Below, one piece after another: positions 50,852 through 59,401 of a DNA stretch of 64,000 nt; the stretch's first letter is position 1; each line of letters opens with the position of its first letter. The stretch spans positions 434,001-498,000 of the forward strand of contig NZ_JANFLS010000002.1 in NCBI RefSeq assembly GCF_024385465.1, read 5' to 3'. The notes below the pieces were generated by a model, which was not told the origin of the DNA, did no database searches, and saw only the letters and a program-made list of their open reading frames with translations. The DNA comes from Arthrobacter sp. zg-Y844. GTDB taxonomy: Bacteria; Actinomycetota; Actinomycetes; Actinomycetales; Micrococcaceae. Made by a program: the position numbers and the translations under genes.

Positions 50852-51048
50852 GTAGTTGGGACTCCGATGTGGAAGTTGTTTTGTATTCCGGACTGGTTTC
50901 CACTAACCGGCGGTTGGGCCGGGTGGCCCCCGCAGGCAAGATACTTGCCCAAGTGAATGCCGAAGGCACGAAAGTGCCGAAGACGAACAGCTTGTTTGCC
51001 CGGAGATGGACAGGATTGGTTATAACTTGCGCTATTACGCGCCCGATC
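50852..51048 (-). promoter_or_regulatory. Structured leader of rpsA mRNA
   Basis: From the predicted start site near 51042 to the ATG is about 190 nt with no gene. It folds into several short hairpins, including GGCAAG-ATA-CTTGCC (50935-50949) and GGCAC-GAAA-GTGCC (50965-50978). In E. coli S1 represses its own translation through its leader, and a similar role here is an inference. Confidence 0.5.
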
Positions 51049-51078
51049 AGTCTAGCCGGACCCGCCAACGCAGGTCAA
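51049..51078 (-). promoter_or_regulatory. rpsA promoter
   Basis: On the minus strand, -35 TTGACC (51073-51078), 18-bp spacer and -10 TAGACT (51049-51054). It is the second-best consensus promoter in the window. Confidence 0.78.
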
Positions 51079-51128
51079 AGGGAACTGCCGGTCCGTGGCT
51101 GAAAAATACGCGACTGCCACTCAGGTGA

Positions 51129-52469
51129 TTAGAAATGCGTGCTGCAGTAAGGCGCCGGTCCGGCCGAAAACAGCTCGTCCAGGACGCCCAGGGCCGCTTC
51201 CCCGGCCTGCACCGACCCGGCTGCCGCCAGCGTCCGCGCACTCACTGCCCCCAGATACAGGGAACCGAGTGCCGCCGCAGTCAGCTGCACCCGCGGCGTG
51301 TCCGCTTCTTTTCCGGCTGCGGCCGGACGCACGGTTCCGACGCCGCCGCGTACCTCGAGCACGAAACTCCCCGCTGCCAGCGCCATCGGATCGTCGACGT
51401 CGAGCACTACCGTGCCGTCACCGAAGTATCCTCTGGCAGCAAGTGCGGCAACGGGGTCAAGGATCCGCAGCCACAGGACGTCCTCGACGTGCTTTACCTT
51501 GTACCGCCGGCGGTCAGTCAGCATCCACGGCAGCGGATCCTCCACCGGGGCCTCGGAGAAGGACAGCCGGTCCACCAGGTCAATGGATCCGAGGTAGCGC
51601 CAGAGTTCGCGGTAGGCCTCGTCGCTGGCCGCCACCAGGTCGGTGACCTTCACTGTGTGCGGCTCGTTCTGCCAGCCCAGCGACTTGTAGGCCGCATAGC
51701 CGTCCGGGACGCCGTCTGCGTTGTACCGGAGAACACCGCGCACGGCCAGGTCCGGTTGCGTGTTTTCCCCGCTCCACTCTCCCGCGGCACGCATGGCGTA
51801 CGCATGCTGCCGGCCCAGGGCGCCGAAGGTGCGTTCCAGATGGGCCCGGAAGATTTCCGGCGCCAGCCCCCGGAGCTTGTCGGCGTCGGCAATCGCGATA
51901 CTGCCGCGCGGCGGGGCAGCGAATTCGAGGCCGCCGCGGGTGTCCAGTTCGACGCCGGCGGTGGAGGTGGCGGCCCCGAACCCGAAGCGCCCGTAAATGG
52001 TTGCTTCCGACGCGGTGAGGGCGGCCACCGCCAGGCCGGAGTCTTTGGCCCGGGTGAGGTCCGCGGTAATCATCCGCCGCAGGATGCCCCGGCGCCGGTG
52101 CGTGGGACGGACGGTGACTGCCGTGACCAGGTGCGCGGGCAGCAGTTCGCTTCCCCCGACGTTCAGGTCATTGACCATGGTCCCGTAGGTGGCCACAGGC
52201 ACGGCCGGATCCCAGGCATACTCCGGCAGGCCGTCGTCGTACACCGCGGTCAGGACGCGGCCGTCCCGCCGGTAGCCGTCCACTTGGGCGGGCAGCCCCT
52301 CCGCTTTGGTGCGGGCCTCGTGGAAACCCAGGTTGACGGCGTCGAACCACCTGGCGGTCCGCTCGTCGGCCTTGCCCGGGTCTGCGGCGTCGTAGCCGGC
52401 GGGGAAGGAAGCGAACCGCAGCCCGTCCGCGGTGCTGTCCGTGCTGTCCGTGCTGTGGTCCGTATCCAT
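51129..52469 (-). CDS. Eis-family GNAT N-acetyltransferase
   Basis: A 446-aa three-part enzyme: an N-terminal GNAT domain with the acetyl-CoA motif VTAVTVRPTHRRRGILRRMI, a second GNAT-like domain, and a C-terminal sterol-carrier-like domain. It ends in Phe (STHF), as in M. tuberculosis Eis, where the C-terminal carboxylate is the catalytic base. Eis relatives acetylate aminoglycosides and lysines, but the substrate here is unknown. ATG 52469 has AGGGGGA upstream. An STD tripeptide repeat follows the start. It is 40 bp after polA. Confidence 0.88.
   Translation of the reverse strand: MDTDHSTDSTDSTADGLRFASFPAGYDAADPGKADERTARWFDAVNLGFHEARTKAEGLPAQVDGYRRDGRVLTAVYDDGLPEYAWDPAVPVATYGTMVNDLNVGGSELLPAHLVTAVTVRPTHRRRGILRRMITADLTRAKDSGLAVAALTASEATIYGRFGFGAATSTAGVELDTRGGLEFAAPPRGSIAIADADKLRGLAPEIFRAHLERTFGALGRQHAYAMRAAGEWSGENTQPDLAVRGVLRYNADGVPDGYAAYKSLGWQNEPHTVKVTDLVAASDEAYRELWRYLGSIDLVDRLSFSEAPVEDPLPWMLTDRRRYKVKHVEDVLWLRILDPVAALAARGYFGDGTVVLDVDDPMALAAGSFVLEVRGGVGTVRPAAAGKEADTPRVQLTAAALGSLYLGAVSARTLAAAGSVQAGEAALGVLDELFSAGPAPYCSTHF
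52432..52458. repeat. 9-bp microrepeat in the acetyltransferase N-terminus
   Basis: GTGCTGTCC twice, then a third copy with two changes, in frame. It codes for the Ser-Thr-Asp repeat after the start of the Eis-like protein and could vary in copy number without a frameshift. Confidence 0.75.
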
Positions 52470-52509
52470 GGTTCCCCCTGTGTCTAGGCGGCAGTTTCGG
52501 CGGTAGTGC

Positions 52510-55353
52510 CTAGTGCCCGGCCTCGTGCCAGCTGATCCCCTCGCCGACGGAGACATCCAGCGGAACGGACAGGTCCGCCGCGGAACCCATCTGCTCCCGC
52601 ACCAGCTTCTCCACCGCGTCCCGCTCCCCGGCGGCGACTTCGAGGACCAGTTCATCATGGACCTGCAGCAGCATCCGGGATTTCAGCCCCTGCGCCTTCA
52701 GCTCGCTGTCCACGCCGAGCATGGCCTTCTTGATGATGTCCGCCGCGGATCCCTGGATGGGGGCATTGAGTGCGGCCCGTTCGGCCATTTCGCGGAGCTG
52801 CCGGTTGTCGCTGGACAGGTCCGGCAGGTAACGGCGGCGGCCCTCGATGGTGGAGGTGAAGCCGTCCTTGCGGGCCTGCTCGACGACGCCGCGCAGGTAG
52901 TCACGCACGGCACCGAACCGCTCGAAGTAGTCACGGATCAGGGTCCGGGCCTCGTCCACCGGGATGGCCAGCTGCTTGGACAGGCCGAAGGAGCTCAGGC
53001 CGTAGACCAGTCCGTAGGACATCGCCTTGACCTTGGACCGCATGGCGCTGGTGACCTCTTCGGGGGCCACGTTGAACACGTGGGACCCGACGAACCGGTG
53101 CAGGTCCTCGCCCGCCTGGAAAGCGGCGATCAGCCCTTCGTCGCCGGAGAGGTGGGCCATGATCCGCATTTCGATCTGCGAGTAGTCCGCGGTGAGCAGC
53201 GAATCGTAGCCTTCGCCGACCACGAAGACCTCGCGGATGCGGCGGCCCTCTTCGGATCGGATCGGGATGTTCTGCAGGTTCGGGTTCACTGAGGACAGCC
53301 GTCCGGTGGCGGCCACTGTCTGGGCGTAAGTGGTATGGATGCGGCCGTCGTCGGCAACGGACTTCCGCAGGCCCTCGACGGTGGAGCGCAGCTTGGACGC
53401 GTCGCGGAAGGCGAGCAGCTGCTCCAGGAACGGATGTCCGGTCTTCACGATCAGGTCCGTCAGCGCATCGGCGTCGGTGGAGTACCCGGTCTTGATCTTC
53501 TTGGTCTTCGGCAGGCCGAGTTCGTCGAAGAGGACGGCCTGCAGCTGCTTCGGGGAGCCGAGGTTGATCTCCTTGCCGATGATCCGGAAGGCTTCCTCGC
53601 TCGCGCGGGTGATGGTGGCGCTGAAATCGTCCAGCAGCCGGTCCAGCTTCTCCGAGGACACCGCAATGCCGGCGAGTTCCATTTCCGCGAGGACCTCGGA
53701 CAGCGGCAGTTCCAGTCCGCCGAGGAGCTGGTTGGCGCCGCGCTCCACGAGCTGGCCGGCGAAGTGCTCGCTCAGCCGCAGGGCGGCAAACGCCTTGGAC
53801 ACGGCGGGTGTTGCCGCGTCTTCGTCCCCGAGGGACAGTTCCAGCTGGTTGCTGGCGGCCGCCGCGGGCACAATGTTCATCTTCAGGTGGTACTGCGCCA
53901 GGTCCGCCAGCTCATAGCTGCGGCGGTCCGGCTGGATCAGGTAGCCGGAGATGGCGGTGTCATCGACCTCGCCGGCCAGGTGGAGGCCGCGGGCAGCCAG
54001 TGCCTTGTAAGCCTCCTTGAAATCGTGGACCACCTTGGGCGCGTCAAGGTCTGCCAGCCAGTCCGCCAGCACCTGCTCGGCGGCGCTGTCGAGCTCGGTG
54101 AGCGGCACGTAGGCGGCCGATGCGTCCGTCACCAGGGCAATGCCGACGACGTCGCGTGCCCCGGCGGCACCCTCCGTCACCAACTGCACGGCAGTGCGGG
54201 CCTGGTTGGCGGCACGGAACCAGCTGTCCAGTTCCCCGGCATCGGTGATGATGCTGTGTTCAGGGGCGGGCACTTCGGCGTGCGCGGCGGCCTCGCCCTC
54301 ATCTTCCCCGTAGACGTCGAAGAGCCGCTTGCGCAGCGCGTTGAACTGAAGGGCGTCAAAGAGTTCCTCAATGGCCTCCCGGTCCGGCCGCTGGGCGGCC
54401 ATGGCCTCGAGGTCCACCGGCAGGTCCAGGTCCCGCAGGAGGCGGTTCAGGCGCCGGTTCCGCTTGACGTCCTCGATGTTCTCGCGCAGGGAATCGCCGA
54501 CCTTGCCCTTGATGGAGTCCAGGTTCTCGAGGATGCCCTCCAGCCCGCCGTAAAGCTTGATCCACTTCGCAGCGGTCTTGGGACCCACACCCGGGACGCC
54601 GGGCAGGTTGTCCGCGCTCTCGCCCACCAGGGCAGCGAGGTCTGAGTACTTGTCCGGGGGAACCAGGTATTTTGCTTCCACGGCTGCGGCGTCCATGCGC
54701 GGCAGGTCGGAAACACCCTTCTTGGGGTAGAACACCGTGACGTGGTCATCCACCAGCTGGAAGGCATCCCGGTCCCCCGAGACAACCATGACGTCCCAGT
54801 TGAGGGCGGACGCCTTCTCGGCCAGCGTCGCAAGGATGTCGTCCGCTTCGTAGCCGTCCATGGACAGTGTGGGAATGCGCATGGCTTCCATGACCTTGAT
54901 GATCAGGTCGATCTGCCCGTGGAACTCCTCGGGCGTCTTGTTCCGGCCGCCCTTGTATTCGGTGTATTCCTCAGACCGGAACGTAGGCGTGTCCAGGTCG
55001 AAGGCCACGGCCACGTGAGTGGGCTTCTCCTCCTTGATCAGGTTGATCAGCATGGAGGTGAAACCGTAGACGGCATTGGTGTGCTGGCCGGTGTCGGTGG
55101 AGAAGTTCTCGGCCGGGAGCGCGTAGAAGGCCCGGAATGCCATGGAGTGTCCGTCAATCACCAGCAGCCGGTTGTGTCCCCCGGCGTTCACGGTTCCCAG
55201 GGAAACGGGCGCTGCACCCGGGGTGCCCGGGGTTTCGACGGCGGTCCCGCCGTTATCAACGCTGCTTTTGCCGTCGTCTCCCGTGTTGCCGTTAATGTCG
55301 CCGTTAATGTTGCTGCTAAGGGGGGTCGTAGCCAGTTTGGTAGATTCACTCAC
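52510..55353 (-). CDS. polA: DNA polymerase I
   Basis: A 947-aa repair and Okazaki-fragment polymerase. N-terminal 5'-nuclease: LLVIDGHSMAFRAFYALP, GYEADDILATLA, VSGDRDAFQLV, and GVPGVGPKTAAKWI. The middle domain keeps the fold of the 3'-5' exonuclease but lacks its Asp/Glu metal ligands (TAVQLVTEGAAG where the DxE should be). Polymerase: motif A DYSQIEMRIMAH, motif B RSKVKAMSYGLVYG, motif C VHDEL. GTG 55353 is chosen since TAGGCT lies 7 nt upstream. The first 55 residues are Asn/Gly-rich linker. Confidence 0.97.
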   Translation of the reverse strand: MSESTKLATTPLSSNINGDINGNTGDDGKSSVDNGGTAVETPGTPGAAPVSLGTVNAGGHNRLLVIDGHSMAFRAFYALPAENFSTDTGQHTNAVYGFTSMLINLIKEEKPTHVAVAFDLDTPTFRSEEYTEYKGGRNKTPEEFHGQIDLIIKVMEAMRIPTLSMDGYEADDILATLAEKASALNWDVMVVSGDRDAFQLVDDHVTVFYPKKGVSDLPRMDAAAVEAKYLVPPDKYSDLAALVGESADNLPGVPGVGPKTAAKWIKLYGGLEGILENLDSIKGKVGDSLRENIEDVKRNRRLNRLLRDLDLPVDLEAMAAQRPDREAIEELFDALQFNALRKRLFDVYGEDEGEAAAHAEVPAPEHSIITDAGELDSWFRAANQARTAVQLVTEGAAGARDVVGIALVTDASAAYVPLTELDSAAEQVLADWLADLDAPKVVHDFKEAYKALAARGLHLAGEVDDTAISGYLIQPDRRSYELADLAQYHLKMNIVPAAAASNQLELSLGDEDAATPAVSKAFAALRLSEHFAGQLVERGANQLLGGLELPLSEVLAEMELAGIAVSSEKLDRLLDDFSATITRASEEAFRIIGKEINLGSPKQLQAVLFDELGLPKTKKIKTGYSTDADALTDLIVKTGHPFLEQLLAFRDASKLRSTVEGLRKSVADDGRIHTTYAQTVAATGRLSSVNPNLQNIPIRSEEGRRIREVFVVGEGYDSLLTADYSQIEMRIMAHLSGDEGLIAAFQAGEDLHRFVGSHVFNVAPEEVTSAMRSKVKAMSYGLVYGLSSFGLSKQLAIPVDEARTLIRDYFERFGAVRDYLRGVVEQARKDGFTSTIEGRRRYLPDLSSDNRQLREMAERAALNAPIQGSAADIIKKAMLGVDSELKAQGLKSRMLLQVHDELVLEVAAGERDAVEKLVREQMGSAADLSVPLDVSVGEGISWHEAGH

Positions 55354-55360
55354 AAATGCA

Positions 55361-55366
55361 AGCCTA
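55361..55366 (-). promoter_or_regulatory. -10 hexamer of polA, in a 19-bp divergent spacer
   Basis: TAGGCT, seven bases (TGCATTT), GTG 55353. On the opposite strand the overlapping AAGCCT (55360-55365) lies 7 nt before the thioesterase ATG. Confidence 0.55.
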
Positions 55367-55372
55367 GTTGCC

Positions 55373-55861
55373 ATGAGCGAGATTTTCACGCCGGGCCCTT
55401 CCGGCCATCAGGCGGACACCAACCCCTACAAGCAGGAACTTATCGACGCCGGTGTCCCGGAAGAGATGCATGACTGGCTGTCCGCGCACGGCGTGGGCCG
55501 GCTGGTGGCGAAGATGGGCATCCGTTTCCTCGAGATGTCGGCGGACCGGCTGGTGGCCACCATGCCGGTGGAGGGCAACGAACAGGTGGCAGGCATCCTC
55601 CACGGCGGCGCGCACCTGGTCCTCGCCGAGACCCTCGGCTCCTTCGGAGCCGGTATCCATGCCGGACCCGGGCGGCACGCCGTGGGAATAGAAATCGGAG
55701 CCACGCACCACCGGTCCGCGTCCTCAGGGCTGGTCACCGGAACGGCCACGGCCGTGCACCTGGGCAACACCCTCACCACGCACGAAGTGGTTATGACCGA
55801 CGAGGACGGCCGCAGGCTCTCCACGGCACGCATCACGAACATGATCCGGGAGTCCCGCTAG
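55373..55861 (+). CDS. Hotdog-fold thioesterase, PaaI-like
   Basis: A 162-aa acyl-CoA thioesterase. The hotdog core has VEGNEQVAGILHGGAHLVLAET (split: NEQVAGILHGGA near 80-91), with the conserved His-Gly-Gly and the following Glu, and VGIEIGATHHRSA as the next strands. About 50 N-terminal residues precede the fold. It is divergent from polA across only 19 bp and convergent with the RibD-C gene, the two stops sharing CTAG. Confidence 0.88.
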   Translation: MSEIFTPGPSGHQADTNPYKQELIDAGVPEEMHDWLSAHGVGRLVAKMGIRFLEMSADRLVATMPVEGNEQVAGILHGGAHLVLAETLGSFGAGIHAGPGRHAVGIEIGATHHRSASSGLVTGTATAVHLGNTLTTHEVVMTDEDGRRLSTARITNMIRESR

Positions 55862-56394
55862 GGCTCCTGCCCGGCGTGGATCCCGTAACACAGCCGTACG
55901 CTGCCGTCGGCGGACGGCCGGGCGCTGAGCAGCAGCGCCGGCCGTTCCGCGGCGAGGGGCAGCAGCGGCCGGCCACTGCCGAGCAGGACCGGATGCACCA
56001 CCAGGCGCAGTTCGTCCAGCAGTCCGTGGTGCAGGTACTGGCCCGCCAGATCCACACCCCGCAGCCAGACGTCCCCGCCGTTGGCCGAGTCCGCGATGTC
56101 CGCCGCGAACTCCTCCACCGGACCGCGGACAAACATGATGTCCGCTCCGGCGACGGCGGGAAACTCGTGATGTGTGTAGACCCAGACAGGCCCGGGCGGA
56201 CAGTCCCACGCGTCGGCGCCGCCCTCCCCTACCTGCCGCTGCAGCCGGCCGTAGGTCCCCGCCCCCATCACCACGGCACCGGCGTTCGCCGGTGATTCGG
56301 CCACCCGGAACCGGTGGTCCTCCGGCGGGCCGGCGTCGTCGTCGGCGGTGAATCCGTCAAGGGAAACCGAGGCGTAGTACACAGTCCGCACCAT
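55858..56394 (-). CDS. Dihydrofolate reductase-like protein (RibD C-terminal domain family)
   Basis: A 178-aa protein of the DHFR/RibD-C fold: N-terminal VYYASVSLDGFTADDD, VVMGAGTYGRL for cofactor binding, DVWLRGVDLAGQYL, and LDELRLVVHPVLLGSGRPLL. These proteins often reduce unknown substrates with NADPH. TACCAT lies 6 nt before ATG 56394. A longer frame upstream codes for implausible sequence. It overlaps the thioesterase tail by 4 bp. Confidence 0.82.
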   Translation of the reverse strand: MVRTVYYASVSLDGFTADDDAGPPEDHRFRVAESPANAGAVVMGAGTYGRLQRQVGEGGADAWDCPPGPVWVYTHHEFPAVAGADIMFVRGPVEEFAADIADSANGGDVWLRGVDLAGQYLHHGLLDELRLVVHPVLLGSGRPLLPLAAERPALLLSARPSADGSVRLCYGIHAGQEP

Positions 56395-56400
56395 GCCGCC

Positions 56401-56406
56401 ATGGTA
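56401..56406 (-). promoter_or_regulatory. -10 hexamer of the RibD-C gene
   Basis: TACCAT, six bases (GGCGGC), ATG 56394, with no ribosome site. Confidence 0.5.
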
Positions 56407-56564
56407 GCCAGCCGGCGGCCGGACGGGTATGGGCTGCGCCACAGTCGGCGTCGCCCGCGGAATAGGTTGGCGGGGTACCGGGTTGCGCCTATGAACCCAC
56501 ACTGCCGCTGTCAGCGCTGCCTATGCAGGCGCGGGCAGCGGCAATCGATAGGAAGAGTTACTTA

Positions 56565-57656
56565 GTGAACCTGTTTTCCCCGATGACCGCCGGCAGCCTT
56601 GAACTGTCCAACCGCCTCGTGATGGCACCGCTGACCCGCCAGCGGGCCGGACGCGACGGCATCCCGGGCCCGATGATGGTTGAGCACTACAGCCAGCGCG
56701 CCTCGCTCGGCCTGATCGTCAGCGAAGGAACGTATCCCAGCCGTGAAGGGCAGGGATTCCCCGGACAGCCCGGGCTCGTGGACCCCGAGCAGCTGGCAGG
56801 CTGGCGCCGGGTCACCGACGCCGTGCATGAAGCCGGCGGCCGGATTGTCGCGCAGGTCATGCACGCCGGCCGGGTGACCCATCCGAACATCAACGGCGGC
56901 GTGGACCCCGTAGCCCCGAGTGCCGTGGGCATGGACGGCATGTCCCACACCTATGACGGCAAGCAGGCGTACACAGTGCCGCGTGCACTGGAAACCGAAG
57001 AACTGGCGTCTGTGACCGCGGACTTCGTGCGCGGGTCCAGGGCAGCGGTGGACGCCGGGTTCGACGGCGTGGAGCTGCACGGAGCGAACGGTTACCTCCT
57101 GCATGAATTCCTCTCCCCGACGGCGAACCAGCGCACGGACAACTACGGCGGAAGCCCCGAAAACCGTGCACGGTTCGTCATTGAAACCCTTTCCGCCGTG
57201 GCGGCCGAAATCGGCGCCGACCGGGTTGGCCTGCGCATTTCGCCCGAACACAATGTGCAGGGCTGCCTGGAGATGGACCCGGAGGATGTGCTTGCCACGT
57301 ACGGCGTCCTGCTGGATGCCGTAGCACCGCTCGGCCTCGCGTACCTGAGCATCCTGCACCGTGATCCCGCCGGCGAGCTGGTCCAGGCCCTCCGCACCCG
57401 CTTCGGCGGCAAGGTGCTGCTCAACACGGGCTTCGGCCCCCTCACCACCCGCGAGGAAGCCCTGGCCATGATGGACGACGGACTGGGCGACGCCGTCGTT
57501 GTCGGCCGTCCGGCCATCGCCAACCCGGACCTCGCGCGCCGCTGGCAGGAAGACCTGCCGCTGAACACCCCGGACGCAACGACGTTCTACTCCTTCGGAC
57601 CCGAGGGCTACACGGATTACCCGTTCTACGCCCCGGACCCGGCGTTGCAGAACTAG
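56565..57656 (+). CDS. NADH:flavin oxidoreductase, Old Yellow Enzyme family
   Basis: A 363-aa FMN-dependent alkene reductase. N-terminal LFSPMTAGSLELSNRLVMAPLTR, the flavin-region VAQVMHAGRVTHP, the catalytic pair in ELHGANGYLLHEFLSP (His/Asn), TDNYGGSPENRARF, and the C-terminal GDAVVVGRPAIANPDLARR. It is closest to classical OYE/nitrate-ester reductase types. GTG 56565 has AGGAAGAG upstream. It stands alone on the plus strand and ends at a 17-bp terminator. Confidence 0.95.
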   Translation: MNLFSPMTAGSLELSNRLVMAPLTRQRAGRDGIPGPMMVEHYSQRASLGLIVSEGTYPSREGQGFPGQPGLVDPEQLAGWRRVTDAVHEAGGRIVAQVMHAGRVTHPNINGGVDPVAPSAVGMDGMSHTYDGKQAYTVPRALETEELASVTADFVRGSRAAVDAGFDGVELHGANGYLLHEFLSPTANQRTDNYGGSPENRARFVIETLSAVAAEIGADRVGLRISPEHNVQGCLEMDPEDVLATYGVLLDAVAPLGLAYLSILHRDPAGELVQALRTRFGGKVLLNTGFGPLTTREEALAMMDDGLGDAVVVGRPAIANPDLARRWQEDLPLNTPDATTFYSFGPEGYTDYPFYAPDPALQN

Positions 57657-57669
57657 GCACCACCAACGT

Positions 57670-57707
57670 AAAAGGCCCGCAGGATCAAATGATCCTGCGG
57701 GCCTTTT
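57670..57707. terminator. Bidirectional terminator after OYE gene
   Basis: A perfect 17-bp stem (57670-57686 with 57691-57707) with AAAA/TTTT outer ends and an AAAT loop. It serves the OYE gene and the convergent small Pit-linked gene. Confidence 0.93.
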
Positions 57708-57722
57708 AGTGTTTCTGAAAGC

Positions 57723-57965
57723 CTAGCCGTGCAGCGCCGGGACAATCAGGTAAATCCCGAACAGTACCGCTGCGGCGCTAAGTGCGAAGCAGGTGAACGC
57801 TCCGGCCTTTGCCAGGGCGACGCGGTTGCGCGGGGTGGAACCGGTCTCAGCATCGAGCGAGACCGCGTACAGGCGAACCCCGAACGAATAGATGCAGACC
57901 ACGGTCAGTGCGGCGAGAAGCGTGACGCCGAAGACCGTCAGGTAGTCCATCCAGTGGATGTTCAT
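57723..57965 (-). CDS. Small two-TM protein linked to Pit
   Basis: Not recognised by name. An 80-aa protein with hydrophobic segments at about 9-29 and 56-75, joined by the cytoplasmic-looking loop YAVSLDAETGSTPRNRVALAK. It overlaps the permease gene by 4 bp (ATGA), so it is made with Pit and may be a small subunit or regulator of it. That role is an inference from position only. Confidence 0.7.
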   Translation of the reverse strand: MNIHWMDYLTVFGVTLLAALTVVCIYSFGVRLYAVSLDAETGSTPRNRVALAKAGAFTCFALSAAAVLFGIYLIVPALHG

Positions 57966-59236
57966 TTGGAACCTTCCTTGACCTTGACCCCGGCAGCGGT
58001 GCTTCCGCTCTTACCGGAGTTGTTGTTCTTGCCGGTGCTGCCGTTCTTGCCCTTGCGGTTGTTCTTGCCGCGGCGCTTCTTGATGCGGACTACTTCGCCG
58101 GCATTTTCAATGTCGCTGACGGCGTTGTCGTGGTTCACCGGGCTGCGGCGGGACCACAGGAAGATGCCCAGGATGGTGAGGGTGCCGAGGATGGAGATTG
58201 CAACCACACCTGCAGTGCCGATGGACGCGATGAGCGCCGCAATGGCACCCATGACGGCGGCAGCGGGAAGCGTGAGGAGCCAGCCGGCACCGACCTTCCC
58301 TGCGGTGCCCCAGCGGACCTCGGCGCCCTTGCGGCCCAGGCCTGAACCGATGACGGAGCCGGAGGCGACCTGGGTGGTGGACAGTGCGAAGCCCAGGTGG
58401 GACGAGGCCAGGATGGCAGCGGCCGTACTGGTTTCGGCAGCAAAGCCCTGTGCCGGCTTGACCTCGGTCAGGCCGGTTCCCATGGTGCGGATGATGCGCC
58501 AGCCGCCGGCGTAGGTTCCGGCGGCAATGGCAATGGCACAGGCTGCAACGACCCAGGGGGCGGGGCCGGTGCCGGAGGTCTGCAGGCCGCCGGCAACCAG
58601 GACAAGGGTGATCACACCCATCGTCTTCTGGGCGTCGTTGGTGCCGTGGGCCAGGGCGACCAGGGAGGAGGAGAAGATCTGGGCGTAGCGGAAGCCGCCG
58701 CGCTTGCGGGGCAGCTTGTTGCCCGAATCGGGATCATGCCGGCGGGTGATCCGGTACGCCAGCTTGGTGGCGAGATAAGCCACGAACAGGGCGATGCACG
58801 GAGCGATCAGCGCAGGCAGGACAACCTTGGACATCAGCACGGAGTAATCCACCGAACCGAATCCGGCGCCGACAATCGCGGCACCGATCAGCCCGCCGAA
58901 CAGGGCGTGGGAGGAACTGCTCGGCAGTCCCCGCAGCCAGGTGATCAGGTTCCAGATGACGGCGCCCATCAGGCCGGCGAAGATCATGACGGGGGTAATC
59001 TGGATCCCGCCCTCACCTTCCTTGATGAGTCCGCCGGAGATGGTTTTGGCTACCTCCGTGGAGAGGAAGGCACCTACCAGGTTGAGCACGGCCGCCAGGG
59101 CGACGGCCGTTTTGGGCTTGATGGCACCGGTTGCGATGGGGGTAGCCATCGCATTGGCGGTGTCATGAAAACCGTTGGTGAAGTCGAAGAATAGTGCTAG
59201 CGCGATCACCAGCGCGACCATGAGGGTGAGGTCCAC
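57962..59236 (-). CDS. pit: Inorganic phosphate transporter, PiT family
   Basis: A 424-aa secondary phosphate importer with about ten membrane segments. The two family signatures are present: FDFTNGFHDTANAMAT near residues 18-33, and ALAHGTNDAQKTMGVI in the second half, and SSSSHALFGGLIGA. A basic Asn/Lys/Gly-rich C-terminal tail of about 40 residues (GKNNRKGKNG) is unusual in charge. The GTG start has TAGGGT 5 nt upstream (59242-59247). Confidence 0.94.
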   Translation of the reverse strand: MDLTLMVALVIALALFFDFTNGFHDTANAMATPIATGAIKPKTAVALAAVLNLVGAFLSTEVAKTISGGLIKEGEGGIQITPVMIFAGLMGAVIWNLITWLRGLPSSSSHALFGGLIGAAIVGAGFGSVDYSVLMSKVVLPALIAPCIALFVAYLATKLAYRITRRHDPDSGNKLPRKRGGFRYAQIFSSSLVALAHGTNDAQKTMGVITLVLVAGGLQTSGTGPAPWVVAACAIAIAAGTYAGGWRIIRTMGTGLTEVKPAQGFAAETSTAAAILASSHLGFALSTTQVASGSVIGSGLGRKGAEVRWGTAGKVGAGWLLTLPAAAVMGAIAALIASIGTAGVVAISILGTLTILGIFLWSRRSPVNHDNAVSDIENAGEVVRIKKRRGKNNRKGKNGSTGKNNNSGKSGSTAAGVKVKEGSK

Positions 59237-59401
59237 CGCATACCCTAACTAAAGACGAGTGAAAGAATCCGCGCAGCGGGACATAGCTCGGCACGTGTTT
59301 GGCTGCCGACGCCCGCTTTACGCCAGATTGATCGTATGCGCTTGGACAGGCGCGTACCAAAGCGGCAGATGTGCCCTTGGTCTCGCTGATGGGCGGCCCG
59401 G
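59237..59401. other. Spacer between MFS gene and pit
   Basis: 165 bp with no gene. It must hold the pit promoter, and TAGGGT at 59242-59247 is the only candidate I see. No convincing terminator for the MFS gene was found. Confidence 0.4.

Noticed and set aside
49529-50956. 475-codon frame opposite rpsA
   Set aside because: It mirrors the repetitive S1 domains and has no independent evidence.
52470-52658. Upstream extension of the Eis-like protein
   Set aside because: It lies inside polA and codes for Arg/Ser/Trp-rich shadow sequence. ATG 52469 has a good ribosome site.
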